This document shows positions 9,958 to 23,400 of a stretch of DNA of 64,000 nucleotides, piece after piece. A program made the translations under genes and the position numbers. Numbering within the stretch: position 1 is the first letter of the stretch; every line of letters starts with the position of its first letter. Below the pieces are notes generated by a model, which had not been told where the DNA came from, did not search any database, and saw only the letters and a list, made by a program, of their open reading frames with translations. Source of the stretch: Callaeas wilsoni (lineage: Eukaryota > Chordata > Aves > Passeriformes > Callaeidae); assembly GCA_013398955.1 (NCBI GenBank), contig VWPU01004160.1:1-64000 (forward strand), written 5' to 3'.

Positions 9958-12900
9958 GTACCTGGGTGAAGTGTTTGATCAGTTTTGTGTTGCCAGTTTC
10001 ACCTTATCTAAATTTTTTACCTTCTGGGACTTCAACTATGAAAAATTCTGCAGCAGTAACCTACATGTGAAAGTGCAGACGTGTTTAAAAGTCATCTATG
10101 CTAGGTAAAGTTATATATTAGCCAGCAATTTTTAGTGCCATCAATTTCAATTATGTTGATTACATCCACATCTACTTTGTTGACATGAGTGATTAATTTC
10201 AGCAGTGTTTTGCTACAAGGTCTGATGAAGGTATGTTGTCTCTAAAGTTTGAATTTTCTGCCATTGATAAAATCTCTAGAACTTTTCATATAACTTTGAT
10301 CTCCATTATGAAAAGACATACTGCTTTTAGGCTTGCTTTTAAATCTAAATATAGTAAAACACCATATAAAGTTGTCATATACTTTTTATGTGATCTGGGA
10401 CATAGAATAAAGGCTGTCACTATGATACTGTGCATTGACTGTTGAATTTATCTGAATTATTACTGAAACTGGTATAGTGATCCATTTCAGAGAAGCTTTT
10501 TCGCTTTAGAAATTCATAGCAGATTTTAGCTATATTTATATCATCGTGATTTCTTAGGTGCACATATCCTTTGGATTTATTTTGGAACAAGTGTGTAATT
10601 TCATTGCTGAAAATGGATGACCAACATTTTGAGTCTGATTCCTGTGATATCCCCCTGTTTATGTGTGAGGAACTGGTCTGCAGCCTATTGTAAGAGATAA
10701 ATGCCAGTGATGCCAATCACATTTACTATTGATTCGAGAGAGGAGGAAACAGTGGAGCTGTTAATAAGAATGAAGATTTCCGAAGTTGTATCATATATTT
10801 TTTAATAATATATAAAGTGGGGGGGAATAAAAAATAACACCTCAGTGGTTTTAAACACTGAAGCTTATTCTAAACTCCAGTAGCTGTGACATCCTATAAA
10901 CATATCCCCTAAAAAGACTTATTTTCCTTATGTTAATTCTATCTGACTTATTTGATAAATGTTCACCATTCAGTGTTTTATACAAAATAAACTAGTGCTT
11001 TTCATCTAGTTAATGGACCAAAGCAAAATTCAAAGAAAAAAACCTCCTTTTATTAGCATTTTGTAGCAAATTCAGCTGACACAATAAGAAAGCAATGGAG
11101 GGGGAAAATGACTTGCTCTTTTATCTGTGAGTGTAACTCAAGGTTACAGCTAGCATGTCTGAGTGGTAGTTATTAATATTTTTAATTAGTCTGTTGAGAA
11201 ATTTCCTATTCTATAGCTGGTGACCAACAATTTATTTGTAGACTGAATCCACTTAAAATTATCTTTGGTGAACAACTACCTGACTAATAAAGAATCCAGA
11301 TATTATACTTAAAATGTTTTAATTGAGATGGTTGAACTTGCAGCTATTTCATTGTAACTGAAGAACTCTTGTGATTTTATGGGGAAGAAGTAATCTAAAA
11401 GCCAACTCCTGAGTTTTTTACTTTTCAAATGATGTGGGATAATTTGAACACGATACTATTTTTCTTAGCAAAATTTACCTAGTATTATTGACTGGTTTTG
11501 TTCAATTAGAGTACATTTTTTATATGTATCTGGAGGAAATGAGCCAAAATACAAAGCAGTAAAAAAGCTGCCTGCTGAATAAAGTAAATAAACAAAATAA
11601 ATGGTATAAAACCTTCCAATACAAGTTTGGATATTTGTGTGGAATTTTTTTTTCTTTTTCATTTTTTATTTTCTGAGAGAAGTTTGCAAAAAGTTTTTTG
11701 GTTTTTTTTGAATCACAGTTTTAAAGTCTTTAACGATGTATTCATGTATCTTTGTATATAATCACTATGAGCTTCTTTCCCTGCTATTAATGATCTCTTC
11801 TATTTTTGTCTGTCATTTTTCAGGTGCTATAGGTTTTTCCTTGTATGAGAAAATGGATTGCCAGGTTGACCTACCATACAGAAATATATCCACCATGTTG
11901 CCTGACATGTGGATTGTTAGTTATGAAGAACTGTCTCTCCTAGCATACAAGAGGATTTATTTGTATCTCTTGCTTTGATTCTTTCCAGACATTTAGGCCC
12001 TGGTCTCAGCGGTATTTCTTGGGATCAGCATGTGCTTTATGATGAGTTTTGTTTGCCTGTAACAAAGTATCCCAGATAAGAAAATGAACAAAAAAATATA
12101 ATCTGTTATAACTACCTGTAACTGTCAGTATAGAGAGAAGATCCATAGTTAGTAAAATGATGGGGTTTTTTTCTCTTACTGATTAACCTGCTGAAATAAT
12201 TTTTAAGTTATATAATAGGTCGAAGGTACTCTTTTTTCCATGTATACTCTTACATAATAACAATGTTCATAAAGTTATGGGCTGAGATTTTTCTATTATT
12301 TATTAATTTAATTTAATTTGATATAGCTCTGTGGTGTCCAAGTAAAACAAGTGTCAGTACTTACTGTTAGTAATTTTTTTGTCAGTGCTACTAAAGCCCC
12401 AAGAATCACTAAGAAAATTCACCATGTAGTGTTGAGCTATCTTACCGTAGGGACTGCCAGATCTTTTGATATTTAAAAATGTTTGAGGAGTAAACCAAAG
12501 AAACGGTGGAAACAGATCTGTAATTTAAATGACTCATGAAATCCTTGGCACAGTTATGGATTTTCTTACTTCATTGTTGGATGCCTATTGCACGATTACA
12601 GGTATGTTGAGAGTAAAAGAAAATGAAGTGCATTTGATTTCACAGTGTTTTTTCTTATTTCAGTGGGTTTTGTCATCTATAATATGATTTTTTCAAATGA
12701 AAATTCCTTTCCAAATTTTGCTGTCACCCTTTCAGTGATTACTAGAATTGTTTTCAGGTGTGTTCTATTGACATGCATTTTCTTAAAGGCAATAATAGGG
12801 GCAATAGCAGAAGGAGAACATTTTTATTTAAATATTTTTGAATCTGAAAGCTTGAGTTAAGTGTAATCTGTTTCCAGTCTAGTGATGTCTGCATAAAAAA

Positions 12901-15900
12901 TGCCAATAAATCTGATGGAATTGATCACTACATCACAGAAGTGGGGCTAAAACATGGGTGGCCCTTACGGAAGAGAGCAGAGACATTTTCCCTCACTATA
13001 TTCTTCCCTATATGGTTTTTGCAGCAATGGCAATCACTGAATGTAAGGTACACTTCTACCATGCAGCAGAGAAACAGGAAATGGAGAACTCTTGAGAAAA
13101 CAAGGCAAAATTGAATTGTTAGGCTTTCCTCACAGGCATACATGCTACTGATGAGTCCAGAGAGAATCTGTGCCTTATTTTATTCTGTGCAGAGGAGAGA
13201 CAACCTAGATTTAGAGGACCGCCTAGTGAAGTCATGTGTGTATTTTTCCAGTATTGTAAGACATGTTCCAATGTGTGATCAAACTCCATGCTTGAAAATA
13301 AATCGGGATTTTTTCTTTTCTTTTTTTTTTTTTTCATTGAGTCACCAGCTGTTTAATGTCTCTTTTCTGTCTGACTTTGTTCAGGTTAGCCTGCATTTGC
13401 ATGACCATGTCAGGTGCATGTGTGGCATTGCCTTTACTGAACAGGCACTGTGAGCTGTAGTTGCACAACACTGGCTTATTTCAGAGTAAAGCTGGAGTAC
13501 ACAACCCAAAATATGTTGTCATTGAAGTGCAAGGTGAACCTCATTGTAGTGGAATTAAAACTTAGAATGAAGATGGTAATACGTATTCCCAGTCTGCTGA
13601 AAAATCCAGGAAGCATACGTAACTATCTGCAGTGGGTACTACAGAAGGCTGGGGGAGGAAGGGATTGTTATTGTTTTGTGTATGTTTGTTTTCTACAAAT
13701 TCCATTCTGAATTTAGACATTAAGAACACAGTGGGTAACTGGGATTTGGACATAAATGTAGACCAGCAAGCAGAAGGGATCCCTGGGGTTATGCAGAGCA
13801 GGGTTTGGAGCCTGGTGTTGATTGGAGATCAGGATAGGAGCACTTACTGTCCCCTGCAGATAAAACCTGCTTGGCTCAAGGCACAGACAACCCTCAGACC
13901 CTGCACTGGCAAGTCAGGGTAAAGCCTCGTGCCTTGCCCTGTTAAGGGGGAAAATAGTGTTTATGGAGCTTCATAGGGGAACTGTAGGATTGCATGGGAG
14001 CTCTGAGACCCTGAACTTCATAACCATATCCTTCCTGTGAGAAGTGACTCAGAGCCCATGATAGACCGATGTGTGGTGTCCCCATGCTAGGAAAGAATAT
14101 CTGAGTTTTGTCAAGATGTCTTGAGGAGTGCATGTTTTGTTCTTAGATGAAATTTTACATGAGAGTAAAGAACTTGTATTTCCAGATGCTTTGCTTGTGC
14201 TTCTAGGCAAGGCCTGTTCTAGACCTAGATGTCAGAGCCTGGAAGTTTTGCTTGAGTCTTCTCATTTCAGGTATGGAGTAAATGGACATGAGAAAGAGCC
14301 AAATCAAAGTAAATTCTCTTTTTAAGATCCTTTCTGCTTTTTGAAGTCTGCCAGGAGAGGCAGGTTGAAAAATCTGGGAAAGCTTTCTTCTCACTTGAGC
14401 CCTTTGTCTCTCTGTCAATGCCTTGTGTTTCCATTTGAAATCACTCTGACATACAATAATTTTCTTTTGGGAGACACATAGTCTTCAAATGGGTATGAAA
14501 AAGACAGTGCTCAATAACATAACAAAACCTTCTTTGTCATTGGCTAGACAAGATCCAGCTCTTTCTTCCTTTCTTCTTTTACTCCTTTCTGATTGCTGTA
14601 GCCTCTTCAAGCTTGCCAGCTGTGCTGTATGTTCCTGTGGTGTTTGAATGAGTGTAAAGCTATGCTCAGTAAAAGCAGATAAAAAAAAAAAAAAGAGAAA
14701 GTAATGTGGTTTAGGTGGCTGGTCCTTAAGGTGACTTTTCTGTGGACAGTGCTACTGGGAGAACCTACTCTAGATGGAAAGGAGGCAGATCTGCTGTCAA
14801 AATAGGCTATTCCTGTCATGCTTCAAGGAGTAGGATCTGCTTGGACAGGAGCAGTGTTGGAGACCCTGGCACAACTCCATCAGGGAGCCAGTTGTCCTGA
14901 TGTTAATATTGCAAGGGAAATCATCCAGTGAGGTAGAAGAAGAATGGCAAGCTGTGTATAGATATCTCATCCTCTTTGATCTTTCTGCCTTTTCCATTGT
15001 ATTGTTCCTACAATCTATCCTGTTACTTTAGGTAATAGCAGTAAATAAAGTAATGATACAATTAATAGTTAATCTTCTGTGTGATGATTTATGGCTTTAA
15101 TAGCAATAAAATGTTCTTGTTGCCATTGTGAGAGCCTTGTTACGGCTCTTCCTTAGTAAGCTAGTTGTGTTCTGGTTTTGACCAGAATTAATTTTTAAAA
15201 TTTGAATTTGAATATCAAAAATATCCATTTGGATACACTGGGAACATGGATCTTGTAATCCTCTCCTCTCAAGTCCCTCTTAAGCTTTGGGAACTGAAAA
15301 ACAAAGAAGTAGATAGCTGAGTTGGAAAAGAAAATTGTATGCTGTGTGAGAGGCAGTTTAAATACCAAAGGCATTTATGCATCTCACTCTGGACACTATT
15401 TTTTATGCATTTCTTAAGTTCTGGAAGAAAAAAAAAAGGTAGATGAATCAAGGAAAATAGCTTGCTGCTTAAACCAAGAAAGCAGCTGAATCAGGGAGAT
15501 AAACCCTAGTATAAATATATATTTAATCATTAAGGAAGGCATTTTCCATCTCTTATTACCCTGGTTGTTGTTAGCTTTGCATTTTTCTCCAGGGCTAAGG
15601 AAGAAATTTTAAAGTACACCAGTGAACCTTAAAGCTTGAATCAAGGTTTGAATCAAAGCAAGAATCAATCAACAGAATCTTTAAGAAAAATTCTTTAAAC
15701 TGAGCCTTAGCCCTATTATGACATACTTAGAAGACACTTTTTCTTGGAGACATGAAGCAACTGATGATTTGAAGATGCTGTGTGTAAGGGGAAAGAAGAT
15801 ATCTTCCTCCACAGTAGATTAGTGTGACAAAGACCTCTCAGTAGTTACAAGTTAGAAGGAGGAATGAGTGCTTGAAACAAGATAGATGTGGGGTGGAGAC

Positions 15901-16311
15901 GAGAATGTGTCTTTTCTGATCAAATACTTATGAAAGGTAAAAAATCTCAGTGGGTTACAGAATCACAGCAATGTTTCACTGGTTTAGAGTATGCCAAAAA
16001 CACAGTATTGTTCTTCATAAAGAAAAATGGGAATTAACTTTTTGCCCTCTAATCACCCTTGTTCGTTCAGCCCTTCGAAGTACTTGCTTTTTGTGGAAAA
16101 GTTCAGCTGTTGCCTTGCATGGACTCCTTGGTTTGGTTCTAAAGGCTGTACAAGCAGAAGGTAGTGGAGAGGTGGGGAGCTGGATTTCTCAGGGGAAGGT
16201 GAGGGAAAGGGCAGTAGAGCTGGCCAGGAAAGACTATGGTACTGCAGCACGGTGCACTGAACATGTCTGGTCTTCTGAATTACATTGTCTGGACACATTC
16301 AGAACTGGTTA
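9958..16311. other. Intergenic DNA, no gene seen
   Basis: AT-rich non-coding sequence with short chance open frames and small A or T runs. No conserved protein, RNA gene or clear mobile element was recognised. Confidence 0.6.
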
Positions 16312-16411
16312 GGGTTTTTTGTTTGTTTTTGGTTATTTTGGCTGTTGGTTTTCTTTTTTTTTCCTTTTTTGTTTTGGTCGTTTTTTGTTGGTTTTTTTTT
16401 TTTTGTTTGTT

Positions 16412-16450
<39 letters not shown>

Positions 16451-16453
16451 TTT

Positions 16454-16490
<37 letters not shown>

Positions 16491-16625
16491 GTTATTGTTG
16501 GTTGGTTGGTTGGTTGGTTTTTCTCGTTGGCTTTTTGCTTGTTTGGGTGGTTGTTTTTTTCTTTTGTTTATTTTACTCTTGGTTTGTTTGTTTGGGGACT
16601 TTTTTTGTCAGTTACGGGATTTTTT
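16312..16625. repeat. T/G low-complexity block with long T runs
   Basis: About 310 bp made almost only of T and G, with T runs broken by single Gs and a (GGTT)n patch at about 16499-16520. Three overlapping plus-strand frames give Phe/Leu/Trp/Val-rich peptides; these follow from composition and are not proteins. On the minus strand it reads as an A-rich tract and may be an expanded retrotransposon tail, but no body is seen beside it. Confidence 0.9.
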
Positions 16626-19600
16626 TAGCAGCTTTGAGGTGTCCCTGAAAATATCTTGCAAGACTGTCTCCTAGAATAGCTCTGTATCCTTTCTTATGGG
16701 CAAAGCCCTTTGGGCACAACTTAACTGTAAAGAAGTTACATAACACCTGAAAGCTTAAAAAAAGGATTTTTTTCCCTAGTTAATGTAGTTGTGCCTTGCA
16801 GCTACATGTTATCATGTGTTGGTGGGTGCTGTAGAAACTTATCCCATTTTTCTGTCTTTCCCTATTGATTTAACTGTGTTTTTAATGGACTGTCTTATTA
16901 CTGTAGCCTTTTGTCCACCTCCATCTTTGTATTTGCTTTTCAAGGTAATTTTCTCTCTCTCTAAATATGTATTCACTGTGCACCCTTAAGGATGCTGTTA
17001 CAATACAGTAAACAGATATCCTTCATGGTGGAACAGAGTATTAGCAATTACAGCAATTACAGCAAAGAGCCGATGAAACCCTGAGGTGCCTCTCACTCAG
17101 CAGTGCAGCATGTTTAAAAAATGATACAGGCAAACAAACTATTTGCAGACCAGAGAAATGCCCTCATACACACACACAAAAATATGCATGGGCAAGAAAA
17201 GACCTCCAGAAAGATTTTGTGTAATTTTTTGTCTTTTAAATAAAGCAACAACTTCAGAGCACATGCTATACAAATACTATGTTGTTTACAACTTTTATTT
17301 TGCTGTTTCAGGAAAACTGTTCTGCATTTGATGTCATGTGCAACTGTACACCATATCTGGTGTGAAAGAAAATGTGTTGTTAAAACCAATGAACTGGATG
17401 TTTTAGAAGCTGAATCAGTCACAAGAGAATTGGTGTTAAGATTTTTGATGTTTATTTGATGGCTGACAGAACTGGAAAATTGTGAACTTTCAACCTGATT
17501 GTAAGAGTCAGTATATATGATGATGAGTAAACAAGGACAAAGGTGAACAATTTAAGAAAGAGACTTCTAAACAAACAAATATGTACATAAAAAAAATGTT
17601 ATTGCTGACCCAAATTTATAGGTCAGTTATATACGAAGAGAACTTCTTTAACAAGCTAGATGAGTCTGACATGGGGATTTACCAGGGGGTAAATTTTCAA
17701 GGATAATGTGGTGTTGCTTATTGTTCTGTGAAGACTGCAAATACACAGTGGCAAGAAGGATGTGTTGAAGCTGGAGATTAGCCAGAGTGGGAATTTGAAC
17801 AGTGGGGTCATGGTTGAAGGGAATGCATAGAGGCTTTAAGCAAGCTGCAGTGCATATATTTGGAAGGGACTTAGTCTGTCTCATTCTGACATCAGCTTCT
17901 GTCTGTTTAGATAACTAGTAAAGCAAAGGGCTACACTTTTATCTTACGGTTGTTTCTGAGCTGCTTGTGCACAATCCTAATTGTAAAAGGCCTCTTATTT
18001 CTTCCCTTTGTAATTGAAGCCACAGACTCCTGAAATCCTTGTTTGCCTTTCCTGTCCCCCATCCAGATTGTCACGTGAATTTCCTTCAGATGCTTGCTGA
18101 AAACGTACTCCTGTGAAGCTTTGCATTAAGTACTGCATGTTGATATGAAGGTGTTAATGAGAGCGTGTGTCCTCAGTGTCCTGAATTGCACCTGAGGGTT
18201 GGGTAGGATTGAGGTGAGAATATGGGAAGGTCGGCACAGCCTTCATTTGGGAACAGGCAGAGAGGAGACGTTTTGAAGTTTTGTTGGGGGTAATGCCTCC
18301 AGCAGAGGTGAGCTGCAAAAGGGCGGCTTGTCTGGCTGGAGCTGTCTGGGAAGTGGGAATCCTGCAAAGAGCTGAGCTGCTTTGGGGGCTGACATGAAGT
18401 GACATGAGCCTATATGAGAGGCCAGACTGACCAAGGGATAAAAATCTCTATATTCTAATCCAGTTTCCTGAAAAAGAGGTGGAGAAGATGTGTGTAAGAA
18501 CGATGAAAGGACAGATGTTAGCCCAGGTTTCACTGTGACTTCCTTGTGTTGGTTTTATTATTGTCCTGGAGAAGCAAATTCACCACATTTTTTGATAATG
18601 TTTACTAATGCAGATTCTGGACTGACTAGTGCTCCTTCTAATGCTCACCTCCAGTCAGTTTGTGCAGCAGTCAGGACTGTGTGGCAATTTCATGACATGT
18701 CCTTACTAATTTGCTTTTCAGTTTAGATCCTTTTTACCTCGGAGGAATAATGTGGTTGCTTGTTTCACCCTTACTGATGCCTGGTTCTCTGAAATGGGAG
18801 GAAGGACCCCTCTCTGCAGCTTCTGCCAGAAGTTTACTGGGATGTGAACAGCAACATGCACTGAAGTTCAAACCGAACAATGTTCTGTAATCCTAGTTCT
18901 TATGAGTAGTCGTGGGTATTTCTCCTACCCAAGCAACAGTGACCACAACCAGAGATGTAGACCAAAAGGCTGGGTGCAGGCTCCTTCAGCCCGAGGCACT
19001 GGCAAGTCATTTGGGCAAGGTTCAAAGTTAATAGTATAACTGGAATAGCAGAGACATCTTTGAACAGCTCTTTTAAGCACAAGAAACCAGGCTGGTTTTG
19101 TGATCACAAGTTGAAGAGAAATTGTAGTCATTTTCAAATCCATTTATATATTAATTTGAGCTAGGAATAAATACTGGTTTTAGGTGCTTCAGAGAATAAT
19201 TATGAGTCAGGTCCGGACTGAGGTTCCCTGACTGTCTTGCTGCTTTAGTAGTACAAATAATCATAAAGGTAGTATTTATTGCTCTAGGTGTGTCAGACTA
19301 GGTGATGATTTCTCAGCTGTACAGTTTGATACTATCCTAAGGTCTGAAATACAGTGGTCCCCTGGGTTTCTTTCATCTGTCCAGTGTCATTCAGCATCAT
19401 ATCCTATATTTTGGCTATCACTGAAGCTTGCATACACATTACTTTAAAGTCTTTATGTGCTTGTATTCCCCAGGGAATAGTTTTCCTCACTAATTTATAT
19501 ACTGGGCAACCATGACAATATCCAGTTTCACTAATTCAGGCTGGCATGCCATCTGCACTATCTAAAGGTCAGTTCAAGTATTACTTGTAGTTCTGTGGCT

Positions 19601-19994
19601 TCTTAATAAGCAGCATAGTGGTACGCTGGTTCCGTTCCCTGATAGCAGTAATCTAAATCCTGTACCAAAAAAGAAATCGCCTGGAGGAAACCTATATGTC
19701 TTCTAGATCAGGAGCTGTTCCTGCATTTTTGAACACACAGTTTCATTGCTCTGAGAATTTTGCTTGATGCTGATGCATGGCAGGCTTCCCAAACGCGCTT
19801 GTCTGGAATTTTAACAGCTAACAGCGGCCCCTTGTGACCGCAGGAAGAGTTTTTGGCACTCGGGCTCTCCATGTGAGCAGCGCTGGTTAAACAGGCTCCC
19901 GAGCTGCTGCTGGATGGAAAGCAGGATAAGCCCTGGGAGATCGCTCTGCTTGCTATGTGCAAGATCCACAGCTGCGTTAGGGGCAGCAGTATGG
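16626..19994. other. Intergenic DNA, no gene seen
   Basis: Non-coding sequence with only short chance frames. A small tandem GCAATTACA duplication lies near 17044-17062. Nothing else was recognised. Confidence 0.6.
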
Positions 19995-20090
19995 GTCAGA
20001 GGGAAAAGGGAAGGGGAAAGGGGAAAGGGGGAAAGGAAAGGGGAAAGGAAAGGAGAAAGGAAAGAGGAAAGAAAAGGGGAAAGGGGAGCT
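19995..20090 (+). repeat. Homopurine (GGGAAA)n-like tract
   Basis: Nearly 100 bp of pure A and G on the plus strand after position 19998, built from GGGAAA and GGAAA units of varying length. Long mirror-like purine tracts can form triplex (H-DNA) structures. The Lys/Gly/Glu-rich frames crossing it are artefacts. Confidence 0.9.
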
Positions 20091-20237
20091 TTGGACTTAT
20101 GTCAATGCCAGACCACCAGCTGTTCCAAACATGCTGATCTACTCTGGAAAAGAGCCTGGAGGTAGAGTTAGGGAAGTGAAGCACCTAAAGGAGAGACAGA
20201 ACTGGAGTTCTGGAGGGGAGGAGTGTGAGCAGAAGTG

Positions 20238-20490
20238 TCATAAAATGGTTTGGTTTGGAAGGGAGCTTAAAGATCATCTAGTTTTAACCTCCCTTCCATG
20301 GGCAGGAAATTTTCCACTAGGCCAGGTTGCACAGAGCACCATCCAGCCTGTTCTTGAACACCTTCAATCTCTCTGGGCAACCTGTTCAGTGTATCACCAC
20401 CCTCACAGTAAATTTCTTACTAATATCTAATGTAAACCCATCCTCCTTCAGACTTCCTTCCTTCTATGACTATCTAGTCTCACAAAAAGA
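20238..20490 (-). mobile_element. CR1 retrotransposon, truncated 3' end
   Basis: Minus-oriented CR1 3' region. It starts with CATAAAATGGTTTGGTTTGG (the reverse complement of the CR1 tail) and continues through AAAGATCATCTAG, CACTAGGCCAGGTTGC and the TTCTTGAACACCTTC segment. It is 5'-truncated and diverged. Confidence 0.92.
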
Positions 20491-23400
20491 AATGTTTTGG
20501 AAGCCAGTGACTGGCCAGCAGCAAGGGCGACTTTGGGGTCCTGACCTCTCCAGGAGCATGCACAGTTAGTGTTACACCTAGAACTGAACCCTTGAAAAAT
20601 CTCCAAGGTTCCTGTTGGACTCTTTTGTTGGTGGATTTCCTGGTCCAGTAGTGTACTTTGTAGCACTTCATATCAAAGGAAGATGATGTTGGAGAAATGT
20701 TCCACCTTACCAAGTGCAATAAATATTTTTCCACATGCTGTGTGAGATGCTTCTGAAATTCTCAGGAGGAAGCAGTAGCAATAGATGATTGAAAAACTGG
20801 AATTTGAAAAGGTAGGAAGGTCTTTGGGCTTGAGTGCCAGTGTTAGGGTTGCCAGTGGTTTCCAAAGCTGTGCTGTTAGTGCTGCTCCGTTGCCCTGTGT
20901 GACTGTTGTGTGTTGATCTGAATTTGTCACATCATTCCTTTGAAAGAAAGTGGAGCTGAAATATAAAAATGTTGATGGATAAAATCTTGTTGAGCCATAA
21001 GTGTGTCTAACATAGTAATCATTTATTGTTAGTATAGAACAGAAGGTATACTTGAATTTTTGTAAATCCCAATGAAAAGACACTTCACTTTTGGATTATT
21101 TTGTACTATGTAAAAATTGAAATACTTAGAAGGAAAATCAGGAGGAAGAAAACTCTTCCTTTCACCTATGCTGTTCCCTGAAAACGGAAGCAAACCATTC
21201 AGTTTTATTTTATGCATTCTCATAGTCTATCTGCTTTTGAGAGGCTACATTATATAACTTCAGGCATTAGTTTGATATCAACTTTACCTGGCTTTTTTGC
21301 CTGTGTAATGTTTTATATTTAAAGTTAGATAAAGGAGGGATAGCAGAAGGGGTGATTAGAGCCCTGAAGTAGTAAGAGGTTTTCAATTACAACCAATATT
21401 TTGCTGCCCATGACTTTCTTTTAAGATTTTGACACTGCAAATTAACACATTGAGGAAACTATGCCAGAGTGCTCCAGCAGCAGTGATTTCTACTGGAGGA
21501 TATAACATTTCTTCAGTGTTGGGTTGCCTTAAAAAAGCATAGAAGGAACTTCATTGTAGGACACAGCTGACAGCACCGCCATATAGTAACAGAGATGAAA
21601 AGCAATTTCAGAAACAGGGCAGTAAAAATAACTTCTCCCTTGTTCAGACACCAAACTGAACACTTCCTTCAGTACAGCTGTATGAAAGCTCCTGTATCTT
21701 GCTGAAATGAACACTGGAAAAAAAACAACCCAAAACACCCTTGGGTCAAGTGAACTTCTAGTCCATCTTGAAAAAAATCTTGTTTCATTTATTTAACAAA
21801 ACAGTGAAGGAGCAGAACTAAAATAATTCATAAAAATTGAGGGAAGGCACAGGTAGAATGCCTCTACACCTTTACTCACTGCTCCAAACTACTAAAATGG
21901 TTTTACTTTTTGTGGGAAATCTTGGTAAAAACCGTGTTTTACATAAAGAACACTTCTTTTTTTCCCCCTTTCCTTTTTCTCTGGAACTGGCTGCTGTGTA
22001 AACCTGTCTTTCAGGAAATACTAATCTGGTTATGTTTAGGCAGTAATTCTAATTTAATATCTCTACCTGAACCTGAATTTCTGTCCCTGTTCCATAACTG
22101 TCTGGTTGACAGCAGAAATAAGTAGCTTTTGTCCCCTGTTGATTATACTCCTAATGTCACAGTACCCATGGGAGATCTGCTTTTTTGTTAGATAAGACCA
22201 AGCTGTTTGGATGAATGCTTTTGATAATGGTCATGTTGGCAGGTGCTCTTTTGTCTCTTATGTTTGGGAACAAAGAAAACATGAAAAGACTGTACAGACA
22301 ATGTGCAAATACCCAAACTGGTGCCATGTGATATGATTCAGTTCTCATTTTACAAGCAGTGGACCACATTGATGGTTTAACAATCTCAGTTTAACAGTCT
22401 CAATTGTCTCAATTGCTTGCTGCTGCTTCAGCTATTAGTGTTTTCATTCTTTCTTAAAAGAATACGCGTCTGTGAGAAGCTGCTACTTGGTTCATCTTGC
22501 TCGATATCTTGTCTTTGCCAGTGGACAGTCCTGTGGTCCTGACGGAGTTTTAGTTGGCTAGGACTCTGAAGACCTGAGTCTCTGATCCTTAAGTGATTTA
22601 GAATTGTTGAGCCAGTGCCATATTGACTTTGAAACTGTTTATTCTCATTCACTAATATCTTTTTATTGTGTGATTTACATGTTAAGGCATTTGGAAAGCA
22701 GTGAAACATCTCAACTTTTCCAACAGTGGACACAAATCCAGTGGGGAAGATATCTGCTAGCCTTGAATTCTCCAAGGTTTCTGCTACACCTTGATCTCCC
22801 CACTTGTTTCATATTTATAGTTTCTCCAGCAGAACTTTCTGCTTTTAATGTATTTTAAAATAAACCTTAATTTTTGATGTCTGCAAATTGGTCCTCAAAC
22901 ACTTCTGGATAATCTTGCTTGCCAGAGTTTGCTCCTTCTTTTCCTCATTTTTGTACGATTTCCACCTCCTGGAGTTCATAGCCTTCCTTGCTTTCCTGTT
23001 GTACTGTGCCATTCTCCTTTTTGTCTTTCAACTCTTGCTGAAATTAATGGTACAAGCTTGCCAATATGACATCTTTGTACACTCTGTGCTCCTTTCTAAG
23101 TATTGCCTTTTTACCTGCTTCTCTTGGCTCTCTTTAAAAAGTTCGTTCACTTCTGTGTTGTTTAGATGGTTTTGATCATGGAAGTTACAGATTTTGGCTT
23201 TTGATGCTCCTACAAAACTTCATTTTTAAACTCTTTTGTTAAATACTATTTCTTCTGCAGTGTCAGTAGTCGTTGGGTACTGTGAACCGCAAGGCACAAG
23301 TGGAAACACAGATTTGGCTCTTAGGGGCTCACGGCCTGTTTTGTGCAGTGAAGGAGCCGCTGGCAGGGCTGAAGGGTGTGGTATGGCATGCGGGTGTGCA

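Noticed and set aside
16236..16674. Plus-strand frames of 109-130 codons rich in Phe, Leu, Trp and Val, resembling membrane proteins
   Set aside because: They are translations of a T/G low-complexity block; three overlapping frames look alike, which shows that composition is the cause.
19914..20184. Lys/Gly/Glu-rich frames around the purine tract
   Set aside because: They are direct translations of (GGGAAA)n repeats with no conserved flanks.
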